Origin: Saccharothrix espanaensis DSM 44229
GTDB taxonomy: Bacteria > Actinomycetota > Actinomycetes > Mycobacteriales > Pseudonocardiaceae
Direction: 5' to 3'
Assembly (NCBI RefSeq): GCF_000328705.1
Contig: NC_019673.1
Location: 8,443,501-8,507,500, forward strand
Length of the DNA stretch: 64,000 bases
A model generated the notes under the pieces. It was not told where the DNA came from. It worked only from the letters and a program-made list of their open reading frames with translations, and ran no database searches. Of this stretch, positions 43,466-51,841 are shown one piece after another (position 1 is the first letter of the stretch; each line of letters opens with the position of its first letter). Both the position numbers and the translations under genes were made by a program.

Positions 43466-45202
43466 GTGGCCACGCGCAAGCCGCCCGCAGCACCCGCCAC
43501 GCCCGGCCGCCTGGGCCCGGAAGACCGCGACAGCGACTGGGAGCGCCTCGGGTCGGAGACCTTCGACCTGGTGATCATCGGCGGCGGCGTGGTGGGCGTC
43601 GGCGCGGCGCTGGACGCGGCCACCCGGGGCCTGCGGGTCGCCCTGGTCGAGGCCCGTGACCTGGCCTCGGGCACGTCGAGCCGGTCGTCGAAGCTGTTCC
43701 ACGGCGGGCTGCGCTACCTGGAGCAGCTGGAGTTCGGGCTGGTCCGCGAGGCGTTGCGGGAACGCGAGCTGATGCTCACCAGGATCGCACCCCACCTGGT
43801 GAAACCGGTGAGCTTCCTCTACCCGCTCACGCACCGGGTCTGGGAGCGCCCGTACACCGCGGCGGGCCTGCTGCTCTACGACACCATGGGCGGCGCGCGG
43901 TCCGTGCCGGGGCAGAAGCACCTCACCCGTGCGGGTGCGCTGCGGATGGTCCCGGCGCTCAAGCCGGACGCCCTGATCGGCGGCATCCGGTACTACGACG
44001 CCCAGGCCGACGACGCCCGGCACACCATGATGGTGGGCCGCACGGCCGCCCACTACGGCGCGGTGGTGCGGACGTCCACGCAGGTCGTGGCGATCCTCAA
44101 GGAGGCCGACCGGGTCTCCGGCGTCCGCGTCCGGGACGTGGAGGACGGCCGGGAGACCGACGTCCACGCGCACGCCGTGATCAACGCGACCGGTGTCTGG
44201 ACCGACGAGCTGCAACGGCTGTCCGGCAGCCGGGGCCGGTTCCGGGTGCGGGCCAGCAAGGGCGTGCACATCGTGGTGCCGCGCGACCGGATCGTCTCCG
44301 AGTCGGGGATGATCCTGCGCACGGAGAAGTCGGTGCTGTTCGTGATCCCGTGGCGCAATCACTGGATCGTGGGAACCACGGACACCGATTGGAACCTCGA
44401 CCTGGCGCATCCGGCGGCCACCAAGAACGACATCGACTACATCCTGGACCACGTCAACACGGTCCTGGCGACCCCGTTGACGCACAACGACATCGAGGGC
44501 GTCTACGCCGGCCTGCGCCCGCTGCTCGCGGGCGAGAGCGAGTCGACCTCGAAGCTGTCCCGCGAGCACGCGGTGGCCCGGGTCGCGCCGGGCCTGGTGG
44601 CGATCGCCGGTGGCAAGTACACGACCTACCGGGTGATGGGCGCGGACGCGGTGGACGCCGCGTCGGTCGACCTGCCGGGCCGGATCCAGCCGTCGATCAC
44701 CGACAAGGTCCCGCTGGTCGGCGCGGACGGCTACCACGCCCTGGTCAACCAGGTCGACCAGCTGGCCACCCGCTACGGCCTGCACCCCTACCGGGTGCGG
44801 CACCTGCTCGACCGGTACGGCTCGCTGGTGCACGAGGTGCTGGAGTCGGCCGACCCGGAGCTGCTCAAGCCGGTGCCGAGCGCGCCGGACTACCTCCAGG
44901 TCGAGATCGTCTACGCGGCCTCGCACGAGGGCGCGCTGCACCTGGAGGACGCGCTCACCCGGCGGACCCGGATCTCCATCGAGTACCCGCACCGGGGCGT
45001 CGACTGCGCCGAGGCGGTCGCCGGGCTGATGGCCCGGGTGCACGGCTGGGACCAGGAGCGGATCACCCGCGAGGTCGAGGTGTACACCGCGCGCGTGGAC
45101 GCCGAGCGGGCGTCGCAGACCGAGCCGGACGACCAGGCGGCGGACGCCGTCCGCGCGGCGGCCCCGGAGGCCCGTCCCCAGCTCACCGAGCCGGTGGGCT
45201 GA
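43466..45202 (+). CDS. glpD: Glycerol-3-phosphate dehydrogenase (aerobic, FAD)
   Basis: 578 aa. It has FAD motif DLVIIGGGVVGVGAALDAA near 33-51, the family signature SGTSSRSSKLFHGGLRYLE near 71-89 and IAGGKYTTYRVMGADAVD near 380. It oxidises glycerol 3-phosphate to dihydroxyacetone phosphate and passes electrons to quinone at the membrane. Divergent from glpF-glpK, completing glycerol use. GTG start. Confidence 0.96.
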   Translation: MATRKPPAAPATPGRLGPEDRDSDWERLGSETFDLVIIGGGVVGVGAALDAATRGLRVALVEARDLASGTSSRSSKLFHGGLRYLEQLEFGLVREALRERELMLTRIAPHLVKPVSFLYPLTHRVWERPYTAAGLLLYDTMGGARSVPGQKHLTRAGALRMVPALKPDALIGGIRYYDAQADDARHTMMVGRTAAHYGAVVRTSTQVVAILKEADRVSGVRVRDVEDGRETDVHAHAVINATGVWTDELQRLSGSRGRFRVRASKGVHIVVPRDRIVSESGMILRTEKSVLFVIPWRNHWIVGTTDTDWNLDLAHPAATKNDIDYILDHVNTVLATPLTHNDIEGVYAGLRPLLAGESESTSKLSREHAVARVAPGLVAIAGGKYTTYRVMGADAVDAASVDLPGRIQPSITDKVPLVGADGYHALVNQVDQLATRYGLHPYRVRHLLDRYGSLVHEVLESADPELLKPVPSAPDYLQVEIVYAASHEGALHLEDALTRRTRISIEYPHRGVDCAEAVAGLMARVHGWDQERITREVEVYTARVDAERASQTEPDDQAADAVRAAAPEARPQLTEPVG

Positions 45203-45266
45203 GCGGGAGAACGATCGCGGGCCGCGTCTCCGCCTCGGTACGGTCCAGCCGACCGAGGAGGAGGCG

Positions 45267-45547
45267 ATGGCCCGGCGCCGCACACCGCAGGAGAACAAGC
45301 AGCTCTCCTACGGGAAGGACCGCCGCACCACCTACGGCGAGAACCCCGAGGCGTCCCGGACGAGGCCGCCGCCGACCGGGCGGTGCGGGGGGCGGAGAGC
45401 CGCCGTCCCAAGGGGTTCGAGAAGTGGCGGGACAGCGCGCTGGGCGAAGTGGTCGAGCGCAACCTGCGCCGCCGCGCGAACCAGGTCGAGTCCTACGACG
45501 AACTCTCCCGCGCCCGCGTCCACCGCGTCCGCACCCGCCGCCGACTG
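45267..45547 (+). pseudogene. Frameshifted small actinobacterial gene
   Basis: It begins with a good start, MARRRTPQENKQLSYGKDRR then TTYGEN, in one frame. The expected C-terminal part, RPKGFEKWRDSALGEVVERN then LRRRAN, appears in another frame from about 45362. Together they resemble a small basic protein family I recall from actinobacteria. The family's middle segment seems missing and the frame changes near 45350. No natural stop follows in either frame before the opposing gene. Either a real pseudogene or a sequence error. Confidence 0.5.
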
Positions 45548-45670
45548 CCCGCGGATCAGCCCCGCCGACCCGACGGGCACCACCGACGCGAAGCGGGTCG
45601 GTGGTGCCCGGGGACGTTCCCTACCGTCGGGCGAGGGTGCGCCCGTCCGGAGTTCGCCGCGCCGGACCGC

Positions 45671-46942
45671 TCAGGCGAGCGAGGCCAGGGCCGCGTGCAC
45701 CATGACCCGGACGCCGACCAGCAGCGCCCGCTCGTCCAGGTCGAAGCCCGGCTGGTGCAGGTCGCGCTGCTTGCCCACGCCGTCCCACACGCCCAGCCGG
45801 GCGAACGAGCCGGGCACGTGCTCCAGGTACCAGCCGAAGTCCTCGCCGCCGGAGGACTGCTCGGTGCCGGCCAGGGCGTCCTCGCCCAGCGCCGCCTCGA
45901 CGCCGGCCCGCAGCAGCATCGTGCTCTCGCGGTCGTTGACCACGGGCGGCACGCCGCGCCGGTGGTGCAGGTCGAAGCCGACGCCGGTCGGCGCGAGCAG
46001 CGCCCCGGTCAGCTCCTTGATCAGCGGTTCCAGCTCGGCCCAGATGTCGCGGTCGCCGGTGCGCAGCGTGCCGCGCAGCACGCCGTCCTGCGGCACCGCG
46101 TTCGCGGCCTCGCCGGCGTGCACCGCGCCCCACACCAGGACCGTCCCGGACCGGGGGTCGACGCGGCGGGAGAGCAGCGTCGGCAGGCCGGTGATGACGG
46201 TGCCCAGGGCGTGCACCAGGTCCGCCGTGAGGTGCGGCCGCGAGGTGTGGCCGCCGGGCGAGGTCAGGCGCAGTTCCAGCAGGTCGCTGGCCGAGGTGAT
46301 CGGCCCGATCCGGGTGCCGATCCGGCCGACCGGCAGCCGCGGGTCGCAGTGCAGGCCGAAGATCCGCTCCACGCCGTCCAAGCCGCCCGCCGCCAGCACG
46401 TCCAGCGCGCCGCCGGGCATGACCTCCTCGGCCGGCTGGAACACCAGCCGGACCCGGCCGGGCAGCTCGGTCGCCGAGGCCAGCGCGAGCGCCGCGCCCA
46501 GCAGGACGGTGGTGTGCGCGTCGTGCCCGCAGGCGTGCGCCACACCCTCCACTGTGGACGAGAACGGCGCGCCGCTGTTCTCGGTGATCGGCAGGGCGTC
46601 GATGTCCGCGCGCAGCGCGACGCACCGCGGGCCGCTGCCGACGTCGCAGACCAGGCCGGTGCCGCCGGGCAGCACCCGGGGCTTGAGACCGGCCGAGCGC
46701 AGCACGTCGCAGATCAGCTCGGTGGTGTTGTGCTCCTGCCGGGACAGTTCCGGGTGGGCGTGCAGGTGCCGCCGCCAGGCCACCACCTCGGAGGCGTTGG
46801 CGGTCAGCCACTCGTCCAGCCAGGAGGGGCCGCGCCCCTCGCCCGGATCGTCCACAGGGGCAATGCTGACCCCGCGCTCGGTCAACAGCACTTCGGGATC
46901 CTCCTCCGCCGGCAGCTCGGGACGCGAGTCGAGAACCGTCAC
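45671..46942 (-). CDS. amiA1: M20-family amidohydrolase (AmiA1-like)
   Basis: 423 aa. Peptidase M20D type: RRHLHAHPELSRQEHNT near 57, LRADIDALPITENSGAPF near 110, HACGHDAHTTVLLGAAL near 136 and FQPAEEVMPGGA near 167. It hydrolyses N-acyl amino acids or small amides in the cytosol. It overlaps the upstream homologue by 4 bp (GTGA). The pair matches amiB1-amiA1 (Rv3306c-Rv3305c). Confidence 0.92.
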   Translation of the reverse strand: MTVLDSRPELPAEEDPEVLLTERGVSIAPVDDPGEGRGPSWLDEWLTANASEVVAWRRHLHAHPELSRQEHNTTELICDVLRSAGLKPRVLPGGTGLVCDVGSGPRCVALRADIDALPITENSGAPFSSTVEGVAHACGHDAHTTVLLGAALALASATELPGRVRLVFQPAEEVMPGGALDVLAAGGLDGVERIFGLHCDPRLPVGRIGTRIGPITSASDLLELRLTSPGGHTSRPHLTADLVHALGTVITGLPTLLSRRVDPRSGTVLVWGAVHAGEAANAVPQDGVLRGTLRTGDRDIWAELEPLIKELTGALLAPTGVGFDLHHRRGVPPVVNDRESTMLLRAGVEAALGEDALAGTEQSSGGEDFGWYLEHVPGSFARLGVWDGVGKQRDLHQPGFDLDERALLVGVRVMVHAALASLA

Positions 46943-48105
46943 GCCGCACCGCCCACTAGCCGGTCCCGCTGCGCGTCGTCACGCGCGACGGAAATTGTTG
47001 TCCAGGCAAGGGCGAGCGCTCCGTCGAGCACCGCTCGGTCGGCCGAAGCCGAGGCACAGGCGGTCGCGAACTCGATTTGGTGGTTCACCGCGTCTCCGCA
47101 GTCGATGGCGATGGTCGGGTGGATGGCGGGCAGCGCACGGGTCACGTTGCCCATGTCGGTGCTGCCGATGCGCCTGCCCCGCTCCTGCTCGGGGCTCAGC
47201 GCGGTGCGCCCGAGCTCCGCGGCGGCACGCCGGTAGGCGTCGGCCAGCCACGGGTCGGGGGTGAGCTCGGCGTAGACGGGCGAGATCTTGACGACCTCGT
47301 GCGTGCAGCCGGTGGCGAGCGCGCCGGCCTCGAAGCAGCGGTTGATCCGCTCCTCCAGCCGGGTGAGGGATTCCAGGTCCTCGGCGCGCAGGTCGAACAT
47401 GGCCGTCGTGCTGGCGGGCACCACGTTGGGCACGGTGCCGCCCTTGGTGACGATCCCGCTGACCATCTGACCGGGCTCCAGGTGCTGGCGCGCCAGGCCG
47501 ATGGCGACCTGGGCGACGGTGATGGCGTCCGCCGCGTTCACGCCCAGGTGCGGCGCGGCGGCGGCGTGCGAGGGCTTGCCGGTGTAGCGCACCTCGACGT
47601 CGGTGATCGCGAGCGAGGCCGCCGCGATCGCCTCGTACGGCGCGGGGTGCACCATCATGGACAGGGACACGTCGTCGAACACGCCGCGTTCGAGCATCAG
47701 CACCTTGCCGCCGCCGACCTCTTCGGCGGGCGTGCCGATGACCCGGACCGTCAGGCCCAGCTCGTCGGCGACGTCGCGCAGCGCGAGGGCGGCACCGGTC
47801 GAGGCGGCGGCGATGACGTTGTGCCCGCAGGCGTGCCCGACCTCGGGGAGGGCGTCGTACTCGGCGCACAGCCCGAGCACGAGGTCACCGGACCCGTAGG
47901 TGGCGGTGAACGCCGTCTCCAGGTCGGCGACGCCGCGCTCCACCTCGAAACCCTCGCCGGCCAGCAGGTTCGCCACCTTGGCCGCGCTGCGGTGTTCCGC
48001 GAACGCCAGCTCGGGCTCGGCGTGGATGCTGTGCGAGAGCTCCACCAGTGCGCCCGAGTACCGCTCGATGGCCGAGCGCGTCCTCATCTGGAAGTCGGTA
48101 CCCAT
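46939..48105 (-). CDS. amiB1: M20-family amidohydrolase (AmiB1-like)
   Basis: 388 aa. Motifs are ELSHSIHAEPELAFAEHRSA near 20, LCAEYDALPEVGHACGHN near 75, GTPAEEVGGGK near 117 and KPSHAAAAPHLGVNAADA near 170. A distant paralogue of the next gene, with the same metal-site pattern. The start at 48105 (ATG, AGGA upstream) is preferred over the TTG at 48159. Confidence 0.9.
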   Translation of the reverse strand: MGTDFQMRTRSAIERYSGALVELSHSIHAEPELAFAEHRSAAKVANLLAGEGFEVERGVADLETAFTATYGSGDLVLGLCAEYDALPEVGHACGHNVIAAASTGAALALRDVADELGLTVRVIGTPAEEVGGGKVLMLERGVFDDVSLSMMVHPAPYEAIAAASLAITDVEVRYTGKPSHAAAAPHLGVNAADAITVAQVAIGLARQHLEPGQMVSGIVTKGGTVPNVVPASTTAMFDLRAEDLESLTRLEERINRCFEAGALATGCTHEVVKISPVYAELTPDPWLADAYRRAAAELGRTALSPEQERGRRIGSTDMGNVTRALPAIHPTIAIDCGDAVNHQIEFATACASASADRAVLDGALALAWTTISVARDDAQRDRLVGGAA

Positions 48106-48302
48106 TTGCGTCCATCCTGCATCAGCCCCAGTAGCCCCGTCGCCCGTCGCGTTGATCAACCGCCGGCCGGTCGCGCGGCTGCGCCGAGCGGTGCGCGAGT
48201 TTCGGTCAGACCGATCATGTCCGCGCAGGGGTCACTCAGGAGGACCACATCACGACAATCGAATCCCAACCACCGGGATCCCGGTCGCCCCCACGACCCC
48301 TG

Positions 48303-48656
48303 TCAGCCGGCTTTGCGCCCCTTCTTCCACTTGTCCCAGCGCTTCTTGTTACGCCAGTAAACGAGGGCGAACAGCACCACCGCGATACCACCGATCCACA
48401 ACTTCCTCTTCGTCTCGGTGGCGACGCCGGTGTCGGTCTGCTGCGGTGCGTTGACGTCCGGCCCTGGTGGGACCGATTCAGTCGGCTGGGCGGCGGCGAT
48501 CTGCTCGGTGTGCGCTGCGGGAGTGGCCTGCGCCACTCCGGTCACGGTGAGTGCACCGGCGAGCACGAGGAGGCACGCCATGAGCACGGATCGCCACTGG
48601 GTCACGGTCACAAAGACTAGCCATCGTGCCGACTGGTTACCACTGTCAGTGGTCAC
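48303..48656 (-). CDS. Small membrane protein with signal peptide
   Basis: 117 aa if the GTG at 48656 is used (11-bp overlap with meaB), 102 aa from the GTG at 48611. A signal-like segment (MACLLVLAGALTVTGVAQA) is followed by a Pro/Thr/Gln linker, a C-terminal membrane helix (LWIGGIAVVLFALVYW) and a strongly basic end (RNKKRWDKWKKGRK). This LPXTG-less layout keeps the linker outside. Function unknown. Confidence 0.65.
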   Translation of the reverse strand: MTTDSGNQSARWLVFVTVTQWRSVLMACLLVLAGALTVTGVAQATPAAHTEQIAAAQPTESVPPGPDVNAPQQTDTGVATETKRKLWIGGIAVVLFALVYWRNKKRWDKWKKGRKAG

Positions 48657-49659
48657 TCAAACCGGGATGGACCTCACCGGCCGTGAAGGCCGCCAGGATG
48701 CGCTCCGCGGCCAGGGTGGCGGTCAGTTCGCCATCCCGAACCCGTCGTTCCAGGTCGGGAACCACGGCCCGGACCGCCGCGTTCGACCGCAGGCTGCCCA
48801 GCAACTGGTCGTTGACCATCGCCCAGGTCCACTCGACCTGCTGACGACGTCGCCGCTCGGCCAGCTCACCGGCGTCCCGCAGGGCCGTCCGGTGCAGGCC
48901 GACCTGCTGCCACACCGTGTCCAGCCCGGCCCCGGTGAGCCCGCTGCACGTCAGCACCGGCGGGTGCCACACCGCGTTCGGCACGCGCAGCAGGCGCAGC
49001 GCGCCCGCGAGCTCACGGGCCGCTTTGCGGGCGTCCTGCTCGTGCGCGCCGTCGGCCTTGTTCACCGCGATCACGTCCGCGAGTTCCAGCACACCTTTTT
49101 TGATGCCCTGGAGTTGATCTCCGGTGCGCGCGAGTGTCAGGAAAAGCGAACAATCCGTCATGTTCGCCACCGCGACCTCGGACTGGCCCACGCCGACCGT
49201 CTCGACCAGCACCACGTCGAACCCCGCCGCCTCGACCAGCACGATGGTCTCCCGGGTCGCCTTGGCGACACCGCCGAGCGTGCCGGAGGTCGGCGACGGC
49301 CGGATGAACGCCGCCGGGTCGACCGCGAGCCGGGCCATCCGGGTCTTGTCGCCCAGGATCGAGCCGCCGGTCCTGGTCGACGACGGGTCGACCGCCAGCA
49401 CGGCCACCCGGTGCCCCTGCGCGGTGAGCATCGAGCCGAACGCGTCGATGAACGTCGACTTGCCCACGCCGGGCACGCCGGTGATGCCGATCCGGTGCGC
49501 GCCGCCCGCGTGCGGCAGCAACTCGACCAGCAGGTCCTGCGCCAGCCGGCGGTGGTCCGCGCGGGTCGACTCGACCAGCGTGATCGCCCGCGCCAGCGTG
49601 CTCCGGTTGCCCGCGAGCACGCCCTCGGCGTACTCGCCCACGTCGACCACCCTCGCCAC
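48646..49659 (-). CDS. meaB: Methylmalonyl-CoA mutase-associated GTPase MeaB
   Basis: 337 aa G3E-type GTPase that guards cofactor loading and protects the B12 mutase. P-loop GITGVPGVGKST near 57, AVDPSSTRTGGSILGDKTRM near 88, VLVETVGVGQSEVAVA near 150 and NKADG near 199 are all present. It follows mutB by about 10 bp in the same operon. Confidence 0.95.
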   Translation of the reverse strand: MARVVDVGEYAEGVLAGNRSTLARAITLVESTRADHRRLAQDLLVELLPHAGGAHRIGITGVPGVGKSTFIDAFGSMLTAQGHRVAVLAVDPSSTRTGGSILGDKTRMARLAVDPAAFIRPSPTSGTLGGVAKATRETIVLVEAAGFDVVLVETVGVGQSEVAVANMTDCSLFLTLARTGDQLQGIKKGVLELADVIAVNKADGAHEQDARKAARELAGALRLLRVPNAVWHPPVLTCSGLTGAGLDTVWQQVGLHRTALRDAGELAERRRRQQVEWTWAMVNDQLLGSLRSNAAVRAVVPDLERRVRDGELTATLAAERILAAFTAGEVHPGLSDH

Positions 49660-49669
49660 GCGGCGTGCC

Positions 49670-51841
49670 CTAACCGTGCCCGAGCTGGGTCGAGAGCTTG
49701 CGCAGCAGGTCGCCCGCCGCGTAGGCGATGACCGTGCCGGGCGGGAAGATCGCCGCCGCGCCCGCCGCCCGCAGCGCGTCGAAGTCCTGCGGCGGGATCA
49801 CCCCGCCGACCACGATCATGATGTCCGGGCGGTCCAGCTCCGCCAGCGCCTCGCGCAGCGCGGGCACCAGCGTGAGGTGCCCGGCGGCCAGCGAGGACAC
49901 GCCGACCACGTGCACGTCCGCCTCGACCGCCTGGCGGGCCACCTCGTCCGGCGTCTGGAACAGCGGGCCGACGTCGACGTCGAAGCCGAGGTCGGCGAAC
50001 GCCGTGGCGATCACCTTCTGGCCGCGGTCGTGCCCGTCCTGGCCCATCTTGGCGACCAGGATCCGGGGGCGGCGGCCCTCGTCCTCCGCGAACTTCGCCA
50101 CGACCTCGCGGGTGGCGTCCACGTTGGACACGCTGCCGACCTCCTCCCGGTAGACGCCGGTGATGGTACGGATCTGCGCGGAGTGCCGGCCCCAGACCTT
50201 GCCCAGCGCCTCGGAGATCTCGCCGACGGTGGCCTTCGCGCGGGCCGCGTCGATCGCCAGCTCCAGCAGGTTGCCCTCGCCGCCGGCCGCCCTGGTCAGC
50301 GCGTCCAGCCTGGCGTCCACTGCGGGCTGGTCGCGTTCTTCGCGCAACCGGGCCAGCTTCGCGAGCTGCCGCGCGCGCACGCCGGCGTTGTCCACCTTGA
50401 GCACGTCGATCTTCTCGTCGAACTCGACCTGGTACTTGTTGACGCCGATCACCGGCTGCCGGCCGGAGTCGATCCGGGCCTGGGTGCGCGCCGCGGCCTC
50501 CTCGATGCGCAGCTTCGGGATGCCCGCGTCGATCGCCCGCGCCATCCCGCCGGCCGCCTCGACCTCGGAGATGTGCGCCCACGCGCGGTGCGCGAGGTCG
50601 TGGGTGAGCCGCTCCACGAACGCGCTGCCGCCCCACGGGTCGATCACCCGCGTGGTGCCCGACTCCTGTTGCAGCAGTAGTTGGGTGTTGCGCGCGATGC
50701 GGGCGGAGAAGTCGGTGGGCAGCGCCAACGCCTCGTCCAACGCGTTGGTGTGCAACGACTGCGTGTGGCCCTGGGTCGCGGCCATCGCCTCCACGCAGGT
50801 GCGCGCCACGTTGTTGAACACGTCCTGCGCGGTGAGCGACCAGCCGGAGGTCTGGCAGTGCGTGCGCAGGCTCAGCGACTTGGGCGACTTCGGCTCGAAC
50901 CCCTTGACCAGCTTGGCCCACAGCAGCCGCGCGGCGCGCATCTTGGCGACTTCCATGAAGAAGTTCATGCCGACCGCCCAGAAGAACGACAGCCGCGGCG
51001 CGAACGCGTCGACGTCCAGCCCCGCGTCCCGGCCGGCCCGCAGGTACTCGACGCCGTCGGCCAGCGTGTACGCCAGCTCCAGGTCGGCGGTCGCGCCGGC
51101 CTCCTGCATGTGGTACCCGGAGATGGAGATGGAGTTGAACTTCGGCATCCGCCGCGAGGTGAACGAGAAGATGTCGGAGATGATCCGCATCGACGGGCGC
51201 GGCGGGTAGATGTAGGTGTTGCGGACCATGAACTCCTTGAGGATGTCGTTCTGGATGGTCCCGGCGAGCAACTCCGGCGCGACGCCCTGCTCCTCGGCCG
51301 CCACGACGTAGAGCGCCAGCACCGGCAGCACCGCGCCGTTCATCGTCATGGACACCGACATCCGGTCCAGCGGGATGCCGTCGAAGAGCTGTCGCATGTC
51401 GTAGATCGAGTCGATGGCCACGCCCGCCATGCCCACGTCACCGGCGACCCGGGGGTGATCGGAGTCGTAGCCGCGGTGCGTGGCCAGGTCGAACGCCACC
51501 GACAGGCCCTTCTGCCCGGCCGCGAGGTTGCGGCGGTAGAAGGCGTTGGACTCCTCGGCGGTGGAGAAACCCGCGTACTGCCGGATGGTCCACGGCTGGT
51601 TGACGTACATCGTCGGGTACGGGCCGCGCAGGTAGGGCGCGATGCCCGGGTACGTGCCCAGGAAGTCCAGGCCCTCGACGTCCGCCGCCGTGTACACCGG
51701 CTTGACGCCGATGCCCTCCGGCGTCTCCCACGCCAGCGCGTCCGGGCCCTTGCCGGTCGCCTGGTGCAGCGCTTCCCGCCACTGCGCGGCGGTGCCGGCG
51801 GCCGGGTCGCCCAGGTCGACGTCGGCGAAGTTCGGGATCAT
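49670..51841 (-). CDS. mutB: Methylmalonyl-CoA mutase large subunit
   Basis: 723 aa, full length. The barrel domain opens ETPEGIGVKPVYTAADVEGL near 38, with YPTMYVNQPWTIRQYAGFS near 75 and FDLATHRGYDSDHPRV near 115. The C-terminal B12 domain has QDGHDRGQKVIATAFADLGF near 603, with the cobalt-binding His, and VVGGVIPPQDF near 680. It rearranges methylmalonyl-CoA to succinyl-CoA. It overlaps mutA by 4 bp (ATGA). Confidence 0.96.
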   Translation of the reverse strand: MIPNFADVDLGDPAAGTAAQWREALHQATGKGPDALAWETPEGIGVKPVYTAADVEGLDFLGTYPGIAPYLRGPYPTMYVNQPWTIRQYAGFSTAEESNAFYRRNLAAGQKGLSVAFDLATHRGYDSDHPRVAGDVGMAGVAIDSIYDMRQLFDGIPLDRMSVSMTMNGAVLPVLALYVVAAEEQGVAPELLAGTIQNDILKEFMVRNTYIYPPRPSMRIISDIFSFTSRRMPKFNSISISGYHMQEAGATADLELAYTLADGVEYLRAGRDAGLDVDAFAPRLSFFWAVGMNFFMEVAKMRAARLLWAKLVKGFEPKSPKSLSLRTHCQTSGWSLTAQDVFNNVARTCVEAMAATQGHTQSLHTNALDEALALPTDFSARIARNTQLLLQQESGTTRVIDPWGGSAFVERLTHDLAHRAWAHISEVEAAGGMARAIDAGIPKLRIEEAAARTQARIDSGRQPVIGVNKYQVEFDEKIDVLKVDNAGVRARQLAKLARLREERDQPAVDARLDALTRAAGGEGNLLELAIDAARAKATVGEISEALGKVWGRHSAQIRTITGVYREEVGSVSNVDATREVVAKFAEDEGRRPRILVAKMGQDGHDRGQKVIATAFADLGFDVDVGPLFQTPDEVARQAVEADVHVVGVSSLAAGHLTLVPALREALAELDRPDIMIVVGGVIPPQDFDALRAAGAAAIFPPGTVIAYAAGDLLRKLSTQLGHG

